A DNA stretch of 63,819 nt from Rhodoferax sp. (GCA_018061265.1 JAGOUM010000010.1:1-63819), one strand, 5' to 3'. Counted from the stretch's first letter, positions 45,708-55,624 are shown. Program-made: numbers and translations. Notes: generated by a model from the letters alone, not told the origin.

Positions 45708-46628
45708 ATGACAACGCTAGGATTCAAATTGCCCGGACGTCGTTTCGTGATCGGGGTGCCCTTTGCCTGGTTGCTGGTGTTTTTCCTGATGCCCTTCCTG
45801 ATTCTGCTGTACATCAGCTTTGTCGATATGGGCAACGATATTTCGCCGTTCAAACCGATCTGGGATTCCACCACCGGTTTGCTGAAACTCAAATATGAGA
45901 ATTATTGGACCATTTTCAGGGCGGAGGATGGTACGGGTGGTTTGTTTCAGACCATCTACATTGAAGCTTACGTGCGATCACTGGTGTATGCGCTGGCAAC
46001 GGCACTGCTTTGCCTGCTGATCGGTTATCCGTTCTCCTACTTCATTGCGCGTAGTCCCGCCAGTGTGCGGCCTGCCTTGCTGATGATGGTGATGCTGCCG
46101 TTCTGGACCTCATTCCTGCTGCGTGTTTACGCCTGGAAAGGCATCTTGGCTGATCAGGGCGTGATCAATCAGGTGCTGATGGGGCTCGGGCTGATCGATG
46201 AGCCGATCCAGATGCTGTACACCAACGTGTCGATGTTGGTGGGGATGACCTATGTGTATTTGCCGTTCATGGTGTTGCCACTTTACGCCAATTTGGTCAA
46301 GATGGATTTTCGACTGCTTGAGGCCGCTTACGATCTGGGGACAACACCGCTCAAAGCCTTCTGGCTGGTGACCGTACCGCTGTCCAAGGCCGGCATCATT
46401 GCCGGATTCATGCTGGTGTTTATCCCATGCGTCGGTGAGTTCGTGATTCCGTCTCTGCTGGGTGGGCCAGAAAACATCATGATCGGGCGTGTGGTGTGGG
46501 ACGAAATGTTCACCAGCAACAACTGGCCGCGCGCGTCTGCCCTGGCGGTGGTGATGATTGGCCTCATCGTCATTCCTCTGGCAATTTATTACCACTACAC
46601 CGGCGATGCCGCCGAGCCAAGGCATTAA
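45708..46628 (+). CDS. potH: Polyamine ABC transporter permease, PotH-like (306 aa)
   Basis: Six membrane helices with an EAA loop near 205-225 (EAAYDLGTTPLKAFWLVTVPL) of the PotB/PotH type, and a long first periplasmic loop (about 40-90). GGAGG lies before the ATG at 45708. It pairs with the PotI-like permease 12 bases downstream. Confidence 0.92.
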   Translation: MTTLGFKLPGRRFVIGVPFAWLLVFFLMPFLILLYISFVDMGNDISPFKPIWDSTTGLLKLKYENYWTIFRAEDGTGGLFQTIYIEAYVRSLVYALATALLCLLIGYPFSYFIARSPASVRPALLMMVMLPFWTSFLLRVYAWKGILADQGVINQVLMGLGLIDEPIQMLYTNVSMLVGMTYVYLPFMVLPLYANLVKMDFRLLEAAYDLGTTPLKAFWLVTVPLSKAGIIAGFMLVFIPCVGEFVIPSLLGGPENIMIGRVVWDEMFTSNNWPRASALAVVMIGLIVIPLAIYYHYTGDAAEPRH

Positions 46629-46640
46629 CAAGAGCGCGTG

Positions 46641-47501
46641 ATGAACAACTTCCTGATTCGCTATTTTGGCAAGGCATGGATGGCTTTGACCTTCCTGTTT
46701 TTGTACCTGCCACTAATGTTCATGATTGTGTTCTCGTTCAACAGCACACGTCAGGACGCCGAGTTCACCGGTTTCTCGCTGCGCTGGTATGAGGCGCTGA
46801 CCAAGGACACCAAGATTGTTGAAGGTTTCTGGTTGTCATTGCAGGTGGCCACTTTTTCTGGCATTGCCTCGGCTGTGCTGGCCACTTTTGCTGCATTTGT
46901 ACTGGTGCGTTACCGGCGTTTTCGGGGGCGCACACTGTTCTCGGGCATGGTCAATGCCCCGCTGGTGATGCCTGAGGTGGTCATCGGCCTGTCCCTGTTG
47001 TTGTTGATGGTGGGTATTCAAAATGCGTTTGACTGGCCACAACGCGGTATGTTGACCATTGTGCTGGGGCACACCTTGCTGGGTATGGCCTACGGCATGG
47101 TGGTGGTGCAAAGCCGTCTGCTGGAAATGAACCGGTCAATAGAGGAAGCCGCCATGGATTTGGGTGCCAAGCCCTTTCAGGTGTTTTTTCTGGTGACCAT
47201 GCCCAACATCTTTCAGGCGATCCTGGCGGCGTTCCTGCTGGCATTCACGTTGAGCTTTGACGATGTGGTGATTTCCGAGTTCCTGTCCGGTCCCGGCGTC
47301 AACACCTTGCCACAAGTCATCTTTGGTTACGCCCGCCGAGGCATCAACCCCACCATCTACGCCGCCGCGACCTTGCTGATTGTTTCGGTCACTTTGGTTG
47401 TCATTGCTTACAGCGTTTGGGTAGCAAGACAAACGCGCCGACGCGAACGCGAAATCGCTGCGGCAACCCGGGCTGAGTTGGCCGCGCTGCAACCCAAATA
47501 A
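46641..47501 (+). CDS. potI: Polyamine ABC transporter permease, PotI-like (286 aa)
   Basis: Six helices with EAA loop E-E-A-A-M-D-L-G-A-K-P-F-Q-V-F-F-L near 170 and the PotC/PotI type start (F-L-Y-L-P-L-M-F-M-I-V-F-S-F-N). The ATG at 46641 directly follows an in-frame GTG; either could be used. The C-terminal tail is basic and alanine-rich, probably cytosolic. Confidence 0.92.
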   Translation: MNNFLIRYFGKAWMALTFLFLYLPLMFMIVFSFNSTRQDAEFTGFSLRWYEALTKDTKIVEGFWLSLQVATFSGIASAVLATFAAFVLVRYRRFRGRTLFSGMVNAPLVMPEVVIGLSLLLLMVGIQNAFDWPQRGMLTIVLGHTLLGMAYGMVVVQSRLLEMNRSIEEAAMDLGAKPFQVFFLVTMPNIFQAILAAFLLAFTLSFDDVVISEFLSGPGVNTLPQVIFGYARRGINPTIYAAATLLIVSVTLVVIAYSVWVARQTRRREREIAAATRAELAALQPK

Positions 47502-47564
47502 ACTGCTGATTGGCCGGTTGCAGCGGCCAATGCGCCAACAAGACTCATAGTCAGGAGATCACGC

Positions 47565-49031
47565 ATGAGCGAAACCTACGACGGCCGCGCCTTCATCAAC
47601 GGTGCGCGCACCCCGGCCATTGGCCAACTCACTTTCGACTGCATCTCGCCAGTTGATGGCCGCCTGCTGACCCAGGTGGCACGTTGTACCGAAGCCGACA
47701 TTGACGCTGCCGTGGCCGCTGCCCGCGCCGCGTTTGAAGACAAGCGCTGGTGCGGCATGCCTCCCGCTGCGCGCAAGCGCGTGATGATCAAATTTGCTGA
47801 CCAGTTGCTGATCCACGCCGAAGAGCTGGCGCTGATGGAAACGCTGGACATGGGCAAACCCATCAAGTATTCAAAAGCCGTTGATGTCAACAGTGCTGCC
47901 AACTGCATCCGCTGGTATGGCGAGGCGGTAGACAAAATCTACGATGAAATCGCCCCCACCGCCAGCACCGCGCTGGCGCTGATCACGCGTGAACCGATGG
48001 GTGTGGTCGGTGTGATCGTGCCGTGGAACTACCCGATGATCATGGCCGCCTGGAAGATCGCACCAGCCCTGGCCGCTGGTAATTCGGTGGTGCTTAAACC
48101 CAGTGAAAAGTCCCCTTTGACCGCGCTGCGCCTGGCTGAGCTGGCCATCGAGGCCGGCATTCCGCCCGGGGTGTTCAATGTCGTTCCTGGCTATGGTCCA
48201 GAGGCCGGCTCGCCGCTGGCGCTGCACATGGACGTCGACTGCATCGGTTTTACCGGCTCCACCCGTGTCGGCAAGCAAATCCATGTGATGGCTGGGCAAA
48301 GCAACCTCAAACGCGCTTGGACCGAACTCGGTGGCAAGTCGCCCAACATCGTGTTTGCCGACTGCCCTGATCTGGACAAGGCGGTGGAAGCCGCCGTCGG
48401 CAGCATCTTCTTTAACCAGGGCGAGAGCTGCAATGCACCGTCGCGCCTGTTTGTCGAAGCCAGCATTCAGGAGCAGTTTCTGGAGAAAGCCGTGGCCTTG
48501 GCCCCCAAATTTGCCCCTGCCAACCCGCTCAACCCCGACACCATCATGGGTGCCATCGTCGATAAAACCCAAATGGACACTGTGCTGCGCTATGTCGAAA
48601 GTGGCAAATCCCAAGGTGCCAGCCTGCTGTATGGTGGTGAACAGGCTTTGAGTGAGACCGGTGGCTGTTATGTGCAACCTACCATCTTTGCCGGTGTCAA
48701 GCCAGAGATGAAAATATGCTGTGAAGAGATTTTTGGCCCGGTGTTGTCGGTGATGGGGTTCACTGATGCTGCCGAAGTGGTGAGACAGGCTAACGCCAGC
48801 ATGTATGGCTTGCAGGCGGCGGTGTGGACACGGGACATCAACCGCGCCCACGGTATTGCCCGTGCGCTTCGTGCGGGTACGGTACACGTCAATCAGTACG
48901 ATGAAGACGACATCACAGTGCCGTTTGGTGGCTACAAGCAAAGCGGGGTAGGGCGCGACAAATCCCTGCACGCGTTTGACAAATACACTGAGACCAAGAC
49001 CACCTGGATTCGTATCGATTCGCCGGTATAG
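47565..49031 (+). CDS. puuC: Aldehyde dehydrogenase, PuuC-like (488 aa)
   Basis: An NAD(P)-dependent aldehyde dehydrogenase with the catalytic glutamate in E-L-G-G-K-S-P-N (about 262) and the nucleophile cysteine in N-Q-G-E-S-C (about 290). N-terminal D-G-R-A-F-I-N-G-A-R and the terminal Y-K-Q-S-G-V-G-R-D-K-S-L-H-A-F-D-K-Y signature fit PuuC and gamma-aminobutyraldehyde dehydrogenases. It would take the aldehyde from the PuuB-like oxidase or aminotransferase to the acid. CAGGAG lies before the ATG. It closes the run from potF. Confidence 0.88.
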   Translation: MSETYDGRAFINGARTPAIGQLTFDCISPVDGRLLTQVARCTEADIDAAVAAARAAFEDKRWCGMPPAARKRVMIKFADQLLIHAEELALMETLDMGKPIKYSKAVDVNSAANCIRWYGEAVDKIYDEIAPTASTALALITREPMGVVGVIVPWNYPMIMAAWKIAPALAAGNSVVLKPSEKSPLTALRLAELAIEAGIPPGVFNVVPGYGPEAGSPLALHMDVDCIGFTGSTRVGKQIHVMAGQSNLKRAWTELGGKSPNIVFADCPDLDKAVEAAVGSIFFNQGESCNAPSRLFVEASIQEQFLEKAVALAPKFAPANPLNPDTIMGAIVDKTQMDTVLRYVESGKSQGASLLYGGEQALSETGGCYVQPTIFAGVKPEMKICCEEIFGPVLSVMGFTDAAEVVRQANASMYGLQAAVWTRDINRAHGIARALRAGTVHVNQYDEDDITVPFGGYKQSGVGRDKSLHAFDKYTETKTTWIRIDSPV

Positions 49032-49091
49032 CCTGATGACGAGAAAAGGCTTGTTGCTGACGCCCAAGCGGTGGAGCAGATTGGGTGAGCA

Positions 49092-49174
49092 GAATTGGGG
49101 TCGGATCCCCATTCGGCCCAGCATAGTCGATTTCGTCGCAGCACTATCCCCGAATGGGGCTCTGACCCCAATTC
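49092..49174. repeat. REP-like imperfect inverted repeat
   Basis: Two 25-base arms (49092-49116 and 49150-49174) match as an inverted repeat at 23 positions around a 33-base spacer. Each arm itself contains G-G-G-G-T-C and C-C-C-C boxes of a kind seen in repeated extragenic palindromes of betaproteobacteria. It lies between the aldehyde dehydrogenase and the second synthetase. Confidence 0.65.
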
Positions 49175-49211
49175 CGCGGCCATACCAACCCCGCAAAGTA
49201 CTGCATATTAC

Positions 49212-49252
49212 ATAGCTGCTAGCGCTTTCCTGATAAGCGCTAGAGCCCTAAT
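49212..49252. repeat. Comamonadaceae-type intergenic repeat, palindromic copy
   Basis: Contains AGCGCTT (49221-49227) pairing with AAGCGCT (49235-49241) across seven bases, flanked by ATAGCTGCT and AGAGCCC. This copy retains the full palindrome and lies just before the second synthetase start. Confidence 0.7.
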
Positions 49253-49257
49253 TAACC

Positions 49258-50589
49258 ATGAATTCCTACGAAAAAACCATCACCGATTTCAAGGCGCAGG
49301 GCATCCACTCCATCCTCACCCAGTTCTGCGACCTGCACGGCGTGGCCAAGGGCAAGCTAGTGCCGCTGGATAACCTGCGCGAGTGGGTTGAAAGCGGTGC
49401 CGGCTTTGCCGGCCCCAGCATCTGGGGCACCGGGCTAGGGCGCTTTGGCAATCGTAGCGAATACTATGGCCGGGTGCAGGTGCACAGCCTGCGCCCGCTG
49501 CCCTTCATGCCAGGCGTTGCGCACGCTGTATGCGATGGGTATGCAGGCGGTGAGCCGCTGGAGACCTGCTCGCGCCAGTTGCTCAAGCGCCAGTTGCAGC
49601 GGCTCAAAGCGCGCGCCTGGACGCTGTGGGTGGGAATTGAACCCGAGTTTTTCCTGCTGAAAAAAGACGCATCAGGTCATTGGGTGGGTGCCGACCCGCA
49701 GGACCAACTGGACAAACCGTCATACGACCTCAAAGCCATTCACCGCAACCACGCCTTTCTGGACGATATGCGCGAAATCCTGACGCAACTAGGGTTCGAG
49801 CTACAGCAGATGGACCATGAAGATGCCTGCGGCCAGTATGAAATCAATTACAAGTTTGACGAGGCGCTGGCGGCGGCAGACCGCTTCATGCTGTTCAAGA
49901 TGACGGCACACGCAGTGGCCGAGCGGCATGGCGCGGTGTTTAGCTGCATGCCCAAACCCTTTGCCAACGCACCAGGCAGTGGTCTGCACTTTCACTTGAG
50001 CATCACCAATGCCAAAGGCAAGCCAGTGTTTACCGACCTGGCTGACCCGCTGCAGCTCAGCGACAAGGCTTACCAATTCATTGCTGGGCTGCTGCAGCAC
50101 GCTGATGCCCTGTGCGCCTTATGCGCACCGACCGTCAATAGCTACAAGCGCCTAGCGGTCAGCCAAAGTGCATCGGGCACCACTTGGTCGCCGGTATGGA
50201 AGACTTTTGGCGACAACAACCGCACCTGCCTGGTGCGCACGGTGGCTGGGCGCATGGAACTGCGCCTGCCTGATCCGTCTTGCAACGTGTACGCTGCCAT
50301 TGCAGCCACGTTAGCCGCTGGGCTGGAAGGCATCGAGAAACAATTGCATGCCCCGGCTGCCTGCACTGAAGACCTGTATGAGCGCTTTGCCAGTGGCCAG
50401 CCCATGCCGGCACGCCTGCCCGCTGACTTGGGTCAAGCCGTGAAAGCGCTGGCCAGCGATCAGGTGATGCAAGAGGCGATTGGCCCAGAATTTTGCCAAC
50501 AGTTTATTGCGCTTAAACGACAGGAGTGGAGTAGTTATTGCCAGCAGGTCAGCGCTTGGGAGTTGCAGCGTTACGCCGATGCGTTTTGA
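49258..50589 (+). CDS. Second glutamine-synthetase-like ligase (443 aa)
   Basis: A divergent GS-superfamily member. Metal-binding E-P-E-F-F-L near 126, H-E-D-A-C-G-Q-Y-E-I-N near 185, F-H-L-S-I near 243, and N-S-Y-K-R-L near 296 are recognisable, but similarity to the copy at 40369-41736 is modest. Proteins like this are annotated as type III or GlnT-like and gamma-glutamyl-amine ligases. It could ligate glutamate to a different amine (for example ethanolamine, isopropylamine or spermidine). A following long AT-rich region to 50730 separates it from aceA. Confidence 0.8.
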   Translation: MNSYEKTITDFKAQGIHSILTQFCDLHGVAKGKLVPLDNLREWVESGAGFAGPSIWGTGLGRFGNRSEYYGRVQVHSLRPLPFMPGVAHAVCDGYAGGEPLETCSRQLLKRQLQRLKARAWTLWVGIEPEFFLLKKDASGHWVGADPQDQLDKPSYDLKAIHRNHAFLDDMREILTQLGFELQQMDHEDACGQYEINYKFDEALAAADRFMLFKMTAHAVAERHGAVFSCMPKPFANAPGSGLHFHLSITNAKGKPVFTDLADPLQLSDKAYQFIAGLLQHADALCALCAPTVNSYKRLAVSQSASGTTWSPVWKTFGDNNRTCLVRTVAGRMELRLPDPSCNVYAAIAATLAAGLEGIEKQLHAPAACTEDLYERFASGQPMPARLPADLGQAVKALASDQVMQEAIGPEFCQQFIALKRQEWSSYCQQVSAWELQRYADAF

Positions 50590-50730
50590 GATTTTGAATC
50601 GCAAGCTTGTCATTTCACAATACGATAAGTTGATGGATTTGGTATTGCCAATTTTTCTTATCATGAAAAACAAAAAACCGCATTGCAAAATGAATAACTT
50701 AACGTGTTGTTTTAAAACGCAATAATAAAA

Positions 50731-50774
50731 GTCTTATATAAGACACAAGAGAGACTTTAGGTCTTCTATAAGAC
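50731..50774. promoter_or_regulatory. Tandem palindromic operators upstream of aceA
   Basis: GTCTTATATAAGAC (50731-50744) and GTCTTCTATAAGAC (50761-50774), 30 bases start to start, i.e. about three helical turns on one face. The first is a perfect palindrome; the second has one change. They lie about 75-120 bases before the isocitrate lyase ATG. They resemble operators of GntR- or XRE-type regulators of acyl-CoA and glyoxylate metabolism, but the regulator is not identified here. Confidence 0.7.
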
Positions 50775-50848
50775 TAGAATACAAGTCATGGCAACGGTGC
50801 AGTCATCGCGCCCAAGCCGCTTGTTTCAACCAACCTAGGAGTTCTCTC

Positions 50849-52165
50849 ATGACCCAAATGACCCGCGAGCAACAAATTGCAGCCCTGGAAAAAGACTGGG
50901 CCACCAACCCCCGCTGGAAAGGTATCAAGCGCGGCTACAGCGCCGCTGACGTGGTGCGTCTGCGTGGCAGCATGCCTATTGAGCACACCTTGGCCAAGCG
51001 TGGCGCTGAAAAGCTGTGGGATCTGGTCAATGGCGGTGCCAAAAAAGGCTACGTCAACGCCTTTGGTGCCATCACCGCCGGCCAAGCCATGCAGCAAGCC
51101 AAAGCCGGCCTCGAAGCCGTGTACCTATCAGGCTGGCAAGTTGCCGCGGACGGCAACACGTCTGAAACCATGTACCCGGACCAGTCGCTGTACGCCTACG
51201 ACTCGGTGCCATCCATGGTGCGTCGCATCAACAACACCTTCAAGCGCGCCGACGAAGTGCAATGGTCGCGCGGCGTCAATGTTGGTGACAAAGAATTCAT
51301 CGACTACTTCCTGCCGATTGTGGCCGACGCTGAAGCGGGTTTTGGCGGCGTGCTCAACGCGTTCGAGCTGATGAAGAACATGATTGCCGCCGGTGCGGCT
51401 GGCGTTCACTTTGAAGACCAGCTGGCTGCCGTCAAGAAGTGCGGCCACATGGGTGGCAAGGTGCTGGTGCCCACCAGCGAAGCCGTTGAAAAGCTGATCT
51501 CGGCCCGTTTTGCCGCCGACGTGATGGGCACGCCTACCATTGTGCTGGCCCGCACCGATGCCGAAGCCGCCAACCTGCTCACCAGCAACCATGACGCGAA
51601 CGACAAACCCTTCCTGACCGGTGAGCGCACCCCGGAAGGTTTCTACCGCGTCAAGAACGGCCTGGAGCAAGGCATCAGCCGTGGTGTGGCTTACGCCCCC
51701 TACGCCGACCTGGTGTGGTGCGAGACTGGCGTGCCAGACATCGGTTTTGCCCGTGAATTCGCCCAGGCCGTGCTGGCTGCCTGCCCTGGCAAGCTGCTGT
51801 CGTACAACTGCTCGCCGTCGTTCAACTGGAAGAAGAACCTCAACGACAGCCAGATCGCCTCGTTCCAGGAAGACCTGTCGGCACTCGGCTACAAGTACCA
51901 ATTCATCACCTTGGCCGGTATCCATATCAACTGGTACAACACCTTCCAGTTTGCCAAAGCCTACGCTGGCGGCGAAGGTATGAAGCACTACACCCAGATG
52001 GTGCAAGAACCCGAATTTGCCGCACGCGAACAAGGCTACACCTTTGTGTCGCATCAGCAGGAAGTGGGCGCAGGCTACTTTGACGACGTGACCACGGTCA
52101 TCCAGGGTGGCTCGTCATCGGTGAAGGCTCTCACTGGTTCTACTGAAGAAGAGCAGTTTCACTGA
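50849..52165 (+). CDS. aceA: Isocitrate lyase (438 aa)
   Basis: A glyoxylate-shunt enzyme splitting isocitrate into succinate and glyoxylate. The catalytic K-K-C-G-H-M-G-G-K motif near 190 and the phosphate/metal-binding A-D-A-E-A-G-F-G-G near 155 are intact, and the length is that of the short bacterial class. AGGAG lies about seven bases before the ATG. It is monocistronic with operators upstream and a terminator at about 52237. Malate synthase is not in the window. Confidence 0.97.
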   Translation: MTQMTREQQIAALEKDWATNPRWKGIKRGYSAADVVRLRGSMPIEHTLAKRGAEKLWDLVNGGAKKGYVNAFGAITAGQAMQQAKAGLEAVYLSGWQVAADGNTSETMYPDQSLYAYDSVPSMVRRINNTFKRADEVQWSRGVNVGDKEFIDYFLPIVADAEAGFGGVLNAFELMKNMIAAGAAGVHFEDQLAAVKKCGHMGGKVLVPTSEAVEKLISARFAADVMGTPTIVLARTDAEAANLLTSNHDANDKPFLTGERTPEGFYRVKNGLEQGISRGVAYAPYADLVWCETGVPDIGFAREFAQAVLAACPGKLLSYNCSPSFNWKKNLNDSQIASFQEDLSALGYKYQFITLAGIHINWYNTFQFAKAYAGGEGMKHYTQMVQEPEFAAREQGYTFVSHQQEVGAGYFDDVTTVIQGGSSSVKALTGSTEEEQFH

Positions 52166-52236
52166 AATGGCAGTCCGGCGGTTGCAGTGATCTGAACCGC
52201 TGATGCCAATTGATCAGGCTACCCGAGGAGGGTGAG

Positions 52237-52266
52237 GCTGGCAGCTCGCAAGGGCGGCCAGCTTTT
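52237..52266 (+). terminator. Terminator after aceA
   Basis: GCTGGC pairs with GCCAGC across a 14-base loop, followed by TTTTATT. A modest but plausible intrinsic terminator. Confidence 0.5.
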
Positions 52267-52312
52267 ATTGATTGAAGATGCCGGGGTCAAGGCTTGTCCA
52301 GCCTGCCGGGCC

Positions 52313-53245
52313 TTATCCGTCCAGATTAATTTGTTTGATCAATGCCTGGAGTACCTCTTCCGCCTGGATGTTTTCGACCTGGCAGGTACCCGCGGCGTTG
52401 TGGCCGCCGCCGCCGTACTTCAGCATCAACTCGCCAACATTGGTTTTGCTGCTGCGATCGAGAATGGACTTGCCGGTGGCAAACACCGTATTCTGTTTTT
52501 GCACCCCCCACATCTGGTGAATGGAGATGTTGCATTGCGGGAACATGGCGTAAATCATGAAGCGATTGACCGCAAAAATGGTGTCTTCCGCACGCAGGTC
52601 AAGCACCACCAGATTTCCATGGACCGTCGCGCACCGGGTAATCTGCTCCCGTCCCTTGAGCTCATGATCCCGGAATAACTCGACCCGTTCAACAACATCG
52701 GGCAATTTCAGTATCTCATCGATACCGTGATGGCGACAGTACTCAATCAGGTCCATCATCAACTGATAGTTGCTCACGCGAAACTGCCTGAATCGACCCA
52801 GACCGGTACGAGAATCCATCAGGTAGTTCAGCAGCACCCAATCAGTCGGTGCCAGTATTTCGTCGCGGCTGAACTGGGCTGAGTCGGCTTTGTCCACTGC
52901 CAGCATCATCTCCTCACTGATGCCCGGAAACGCCCTGGCTCCGCCGTAATAGTCGTACACCACCCGCGCTGCAGAGGGCGCATGTGCCGAAATGATGTGG
53001 TTGCTGCGTTCACCTGTGTTGCGCAAAGTCTCGGACTCATGGTGGTCAAACGACAGGTGCGCCGCAGCGACATACGGCAGATTGGTGGTGATATCCCGCG
53101 GGGTAATTTCAACTTTGCCATCCTGCATGTCTTTGGGATGAACAAACTTGATCTCATCAATCATGTCCAGATCCTTGAGCAGCACCGCGCAGACCAGCCC
53201 ATCAAAATCACTGCGGGTTACGAGACGAAATTTGCTTTGGCTCAT
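52313..53245 (-). CDS. DHH-family phosphoesterase-like protein (310 aa)
   Basis: An N-terminal DHH domain (T-R-S-D-F-D-G-L-V-C-A near residue 12, then S-F-D-H-H-E-S-E near 60, the metal-binding motifs) and a C-terminal DHHA1-like domain with G-G-G-G-H-N-A-A-G-T near 280. These domains occur in exopolyphosphatase, nanoRNase and RecJ-type enzymes; the size fits an exopolyphosphatase-like or NrnA-like protein. The ATG at 53245, with AAAGGA before it, begins the conserved part, and a longer frame upstream adds nothing conserved. Exact substrate unknown. It converges with aceA. Confidence 0.82.
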   Translation of the reverse strand: MSQSKFRLVTRSDFDGLVCAVLLKDLDMIDEIKFVHPKDMQDGKVEITPRDITTNLPYVAAAHLSFDHHESETLRNTGERSNHIISAHAPSAARVVYDYYGGARAFPGISEEMMLAVDKADSAQFSRDEILAPTDWVLLNYLMDSRTGLGRFRQFRVSNYQLMMDLIEYCRHHGIDEILKLPDVVERVELFRDHELKGREQITRCATVHGNLVVLDLRAEDTIFAVNRFMIYAMFPQCNISIHQMWGVQKQNTVFATGKSILDRSSKTNVGELMLKYGGGGHNAAGTCQVENIQAEEVLQALIKQINLDG

Positions 53246-53565
53246 GGAAGTCCTTTGTTTGGCAATGGTGAAACTGCACGCGGTTTTGAAAGTGTAGGCC
53301 TGACTCAAATCCTAACTCAAAATTTCAGCCCTGCTGGTCTTCTTTGCGCGGCTTCCTGCCAGTCAGCGCCTTTTGATTTGGGTTGGGTCGTAAAGGGCCA
53401 AGCAGCAATACCCCAGCTGACTACGGTTAAAATCTCTCCACTTCAGATTAGTAAGAGCGAGAAAGGCATCCTGGTTATGACACCGCGAACGACACGGCAG
53501 TTTTTATAAGAATAAGGCCGTTGCCCGCGTGCCTTATGCGCGCAAAGCTCTTGATAATGTAGTAA

Positions 53566-53593
53566 AAACGCGGACAGACCCGCGTTTTTTTTT
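53566..53593 (+). terminator. Leader hairpin with T-run before thrS
   Basis: AAACGCGG pairs with CCGCGTTT across six bases and continues into nine Ts, ending about 30 bases before the thrS ATG. It is either the terminator of an unseen upstream transcript or an attenuator in the thrS leader. A GATAAT sequence at 53552 could be a -10 that starts transcription right at the hairpin. Confidence 0.7.
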
Positions 53594-53623
53594 GTTCGTT
53601 TCCCCAACCCATTCCAGATCATC

Positions 53624-55537
53624 ATGGTTCAAATTACGCTCCCAGACGGTTCGCAACGCGACTTCCCCGCAGCGGTTACAGTGGCCGAAGTTGCCGCCTC
53701 CATCGGTGCCGGCCTTGCCAAAGCAGCCTTGGCAGGAAAAGTTGATGGCAAGATGGTCGACACCAGTACCCTGATCGAATCCGATGCCTCTCTGGCAATC
53801 ATCACGGCCAAAGATACCGATGGGCTGGAGATCATTCGACACTCGACAGCGCACTTGCTGGCCTATGCGGTCAAAGAGCTGTTTCCCAAAGCGCAGGTCA
53901 CGATCGGCCCAGTGATCGAAAACGGCTTTTTTTATGACTTTTCGTTTGAGCGTCCGTTCACCATGGACGATTTGGCCTCGATTGAAAAGCGCATGGCCGA
54001 GCTTGCCAGCAAGGACGAACCCATCTTGCGTCGCGTGCTGCCGCGTGACGAAGCGGTCGCCTATTTCAAAGGTCTGGGCGAGCATTACAAGGCCGAGATC
54101 ATTGCCAGCATTCCCGTCAATGAGGATGTCAGCCTGTACCGCGAAGGCACTTTTGAAGACTTGTGCCGCGGGCCCCACGTACCCAGCACCGGCAAGCTCA
54201 AACACTTCAAGCTGATGAAAGTGGCCGGTGCCTACTGGCGCGGCGACCATCGCAACGAGATGTTGCAACGGATTTATGGCACAGCCTGGGCTAGCAAAGA
54301 TGATTTGGCAGCCCATCTCACCATGCTCGAGGAGGCCGAAAAGCGTGATCACCGCAAACTGGGCCAGCAGCTTGATTTGTTTCACATTGATGATCACGCG
54401 CCTGGTGTGGTGTTCTGGCATCCCAAGGGCTGGGCGGTGTGGCAGGCGGTGGAGCAATACATGCGCCAGGTGTACCGTGACAACGGCTATCAGGAAGTCA
54501 AAGGTCCGCAGTTGCTCGACAAGTCATTGTGGGAAAAGACCGGACACTGGGAGAAATACCGCGACAACATGTTCACCACTGAAAGCGAAAAGCGGGAATA
54601 TGCCCTCAAGCCGATGAACTGCCCAGGGCATATCCTGATATTCAAGCAGGGTATCAAGAGCTACCGGGACCTGCCGCTGCGTTATGGTGAATTTGGTCAA
54701 TGTCATCGCAATGAGCCCTCGGGCGGGTTGCATGGCATCATGCGGGTGCGTGGTTTCACCCAGGACGACGGGCATATCTTCTGTACCGAAGACCAGATCC
54801 TGAAAGAATGTGCCGACTACACCGCCCTGCTGCAAAAGGTCTATGCAGATTTTGGGTTCAAAAACATCATTTACAAGATCGCCACACGTCCCGAGAAGCG
54901 TATCGGCTCAGACGAAAGCTGGGACAAGGCGGAGCACGCCTTGATGGAAAGCCTGCGAGCGTCGGGGTGCGAATTTGAGATTACCCCGGGTGAAGGTGCC
55001 TTCTACGGCCCAAAAATCGAATACACCCTCAAAGACGCCATTGGCAGGCAGTGGCAATGCGGCACGATCCAGGTCGACTTTTTCATGACGGAGCGGCTTG
55101 ATGCCGAGTATGTGGGTGAGGACGGTGCCCGTCATCGCCCGGTCATGCTGCACCGCGCCATTGTTGGCAGCCTGGAGCGGTTCATCGGGATCCTGATCGA
55201 AGAAACGGCGGGAGCGTTGCCGACATGGTTGGCTCCGGTGCAGATCGCGGTGCTCAATATCACCGATGCACAAGCCGAATACGCCCGTGGTGTCGCCAAA
55301 ACGCTGCAAAATCAAGGGTTTAGGGTTGATCTCGATCTGAGGAACGAGAAAATCACGTATAAAATACGTGAGCATTCAATGCAAAAGCTGCCGTATCTGC
55401 TCATCGTGGGTGACAAAGAAATGGCTTCTGGTGCCGTTGCGGTGCGCGCCCGGGGTGGACGAGACCTTGGCGTGATGTCGGTGGAGGACTTTTTGCAAGA
55501 AGCCACATCAGACATTGCCCGAAAATCCAACTCTTGA
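53624..55537 (+). CDS. thrS: Threonyl-tRNA synthetase (637 aa)
   Basis: Class II synthetase with N-terminal TGS domain (about 1-60), the tRNA-SAD editing domain (zinc residues in H-S-T-A-H near 70, and C-R-G-P-H-V near 180), catalytic core with K-P-M-N-C-P-G-H near 328 and C-terminal anticodon-binding domain. Length is normal. Followed by infC after 87 bases, the widespread thrS-infC-rpmI-rplT order. Confidence 0.98.
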   Translation: MVQITLPDGSQRDFPAAVTVAEVAASIGAGLAKAALAGKVDGKMVDTSTLIESDASLAIITAKDTDGLEIIRHSTAHLLAYAVKELFPKAQVTIGPVIENGFFYDFSFERPFTMDDLASIEKRMAELASKDEPILRRVLPRDEAVAYFKGLGEHYKAEIIASIPVNEDVSLYREGTFEDLCRGPHVPSTGKLKHFKLMKVAGAYWRGDHRNEMLQRIYGTAWASKDDLAAHLTMLEEAEKRDHRKLGQQLDLFHIDDHAPGVVFWHPKGWAVWQAVEQYMRQVYRDNGYQEVKGPQLLDKSLWEKTGHWEKYRDNMFTTESEKREYALKPMNCPGHILIFKQGIKSYRDLPLRYGEFGQCHRNEPSGGLHGIMRVRGFTQDDGHIFCTEDQILKECADYTALLQKVYADFGFKNIIYKIATRPEKRIGSDESWDKAEHALMESLRASGCEFEITPGEGAFYGPKIEYTLKDAIGRQWQCGTIQVDFFMTERLDAEYVGEDGARHRPVMLHRAIVGSLERFIGILIEETAGALPTWLAPVQIAVLNITDAQAEYARGVAKTLQNQGFRVDLDLRNEKITYKIREHSMQKLPYLLIVGDKEMASGAVAVRARGGRDLGVMSVEDFLQEATSDIARKSNS

Positions 55538-55624
55538 ATCATACAGAGACAGTTCTGTGATTGAGGCTTGCGCTGCGCGGATTATTGCTGCAATTTTTGT
55601 AGTTTTATTGTGAAGGATTAAGTC

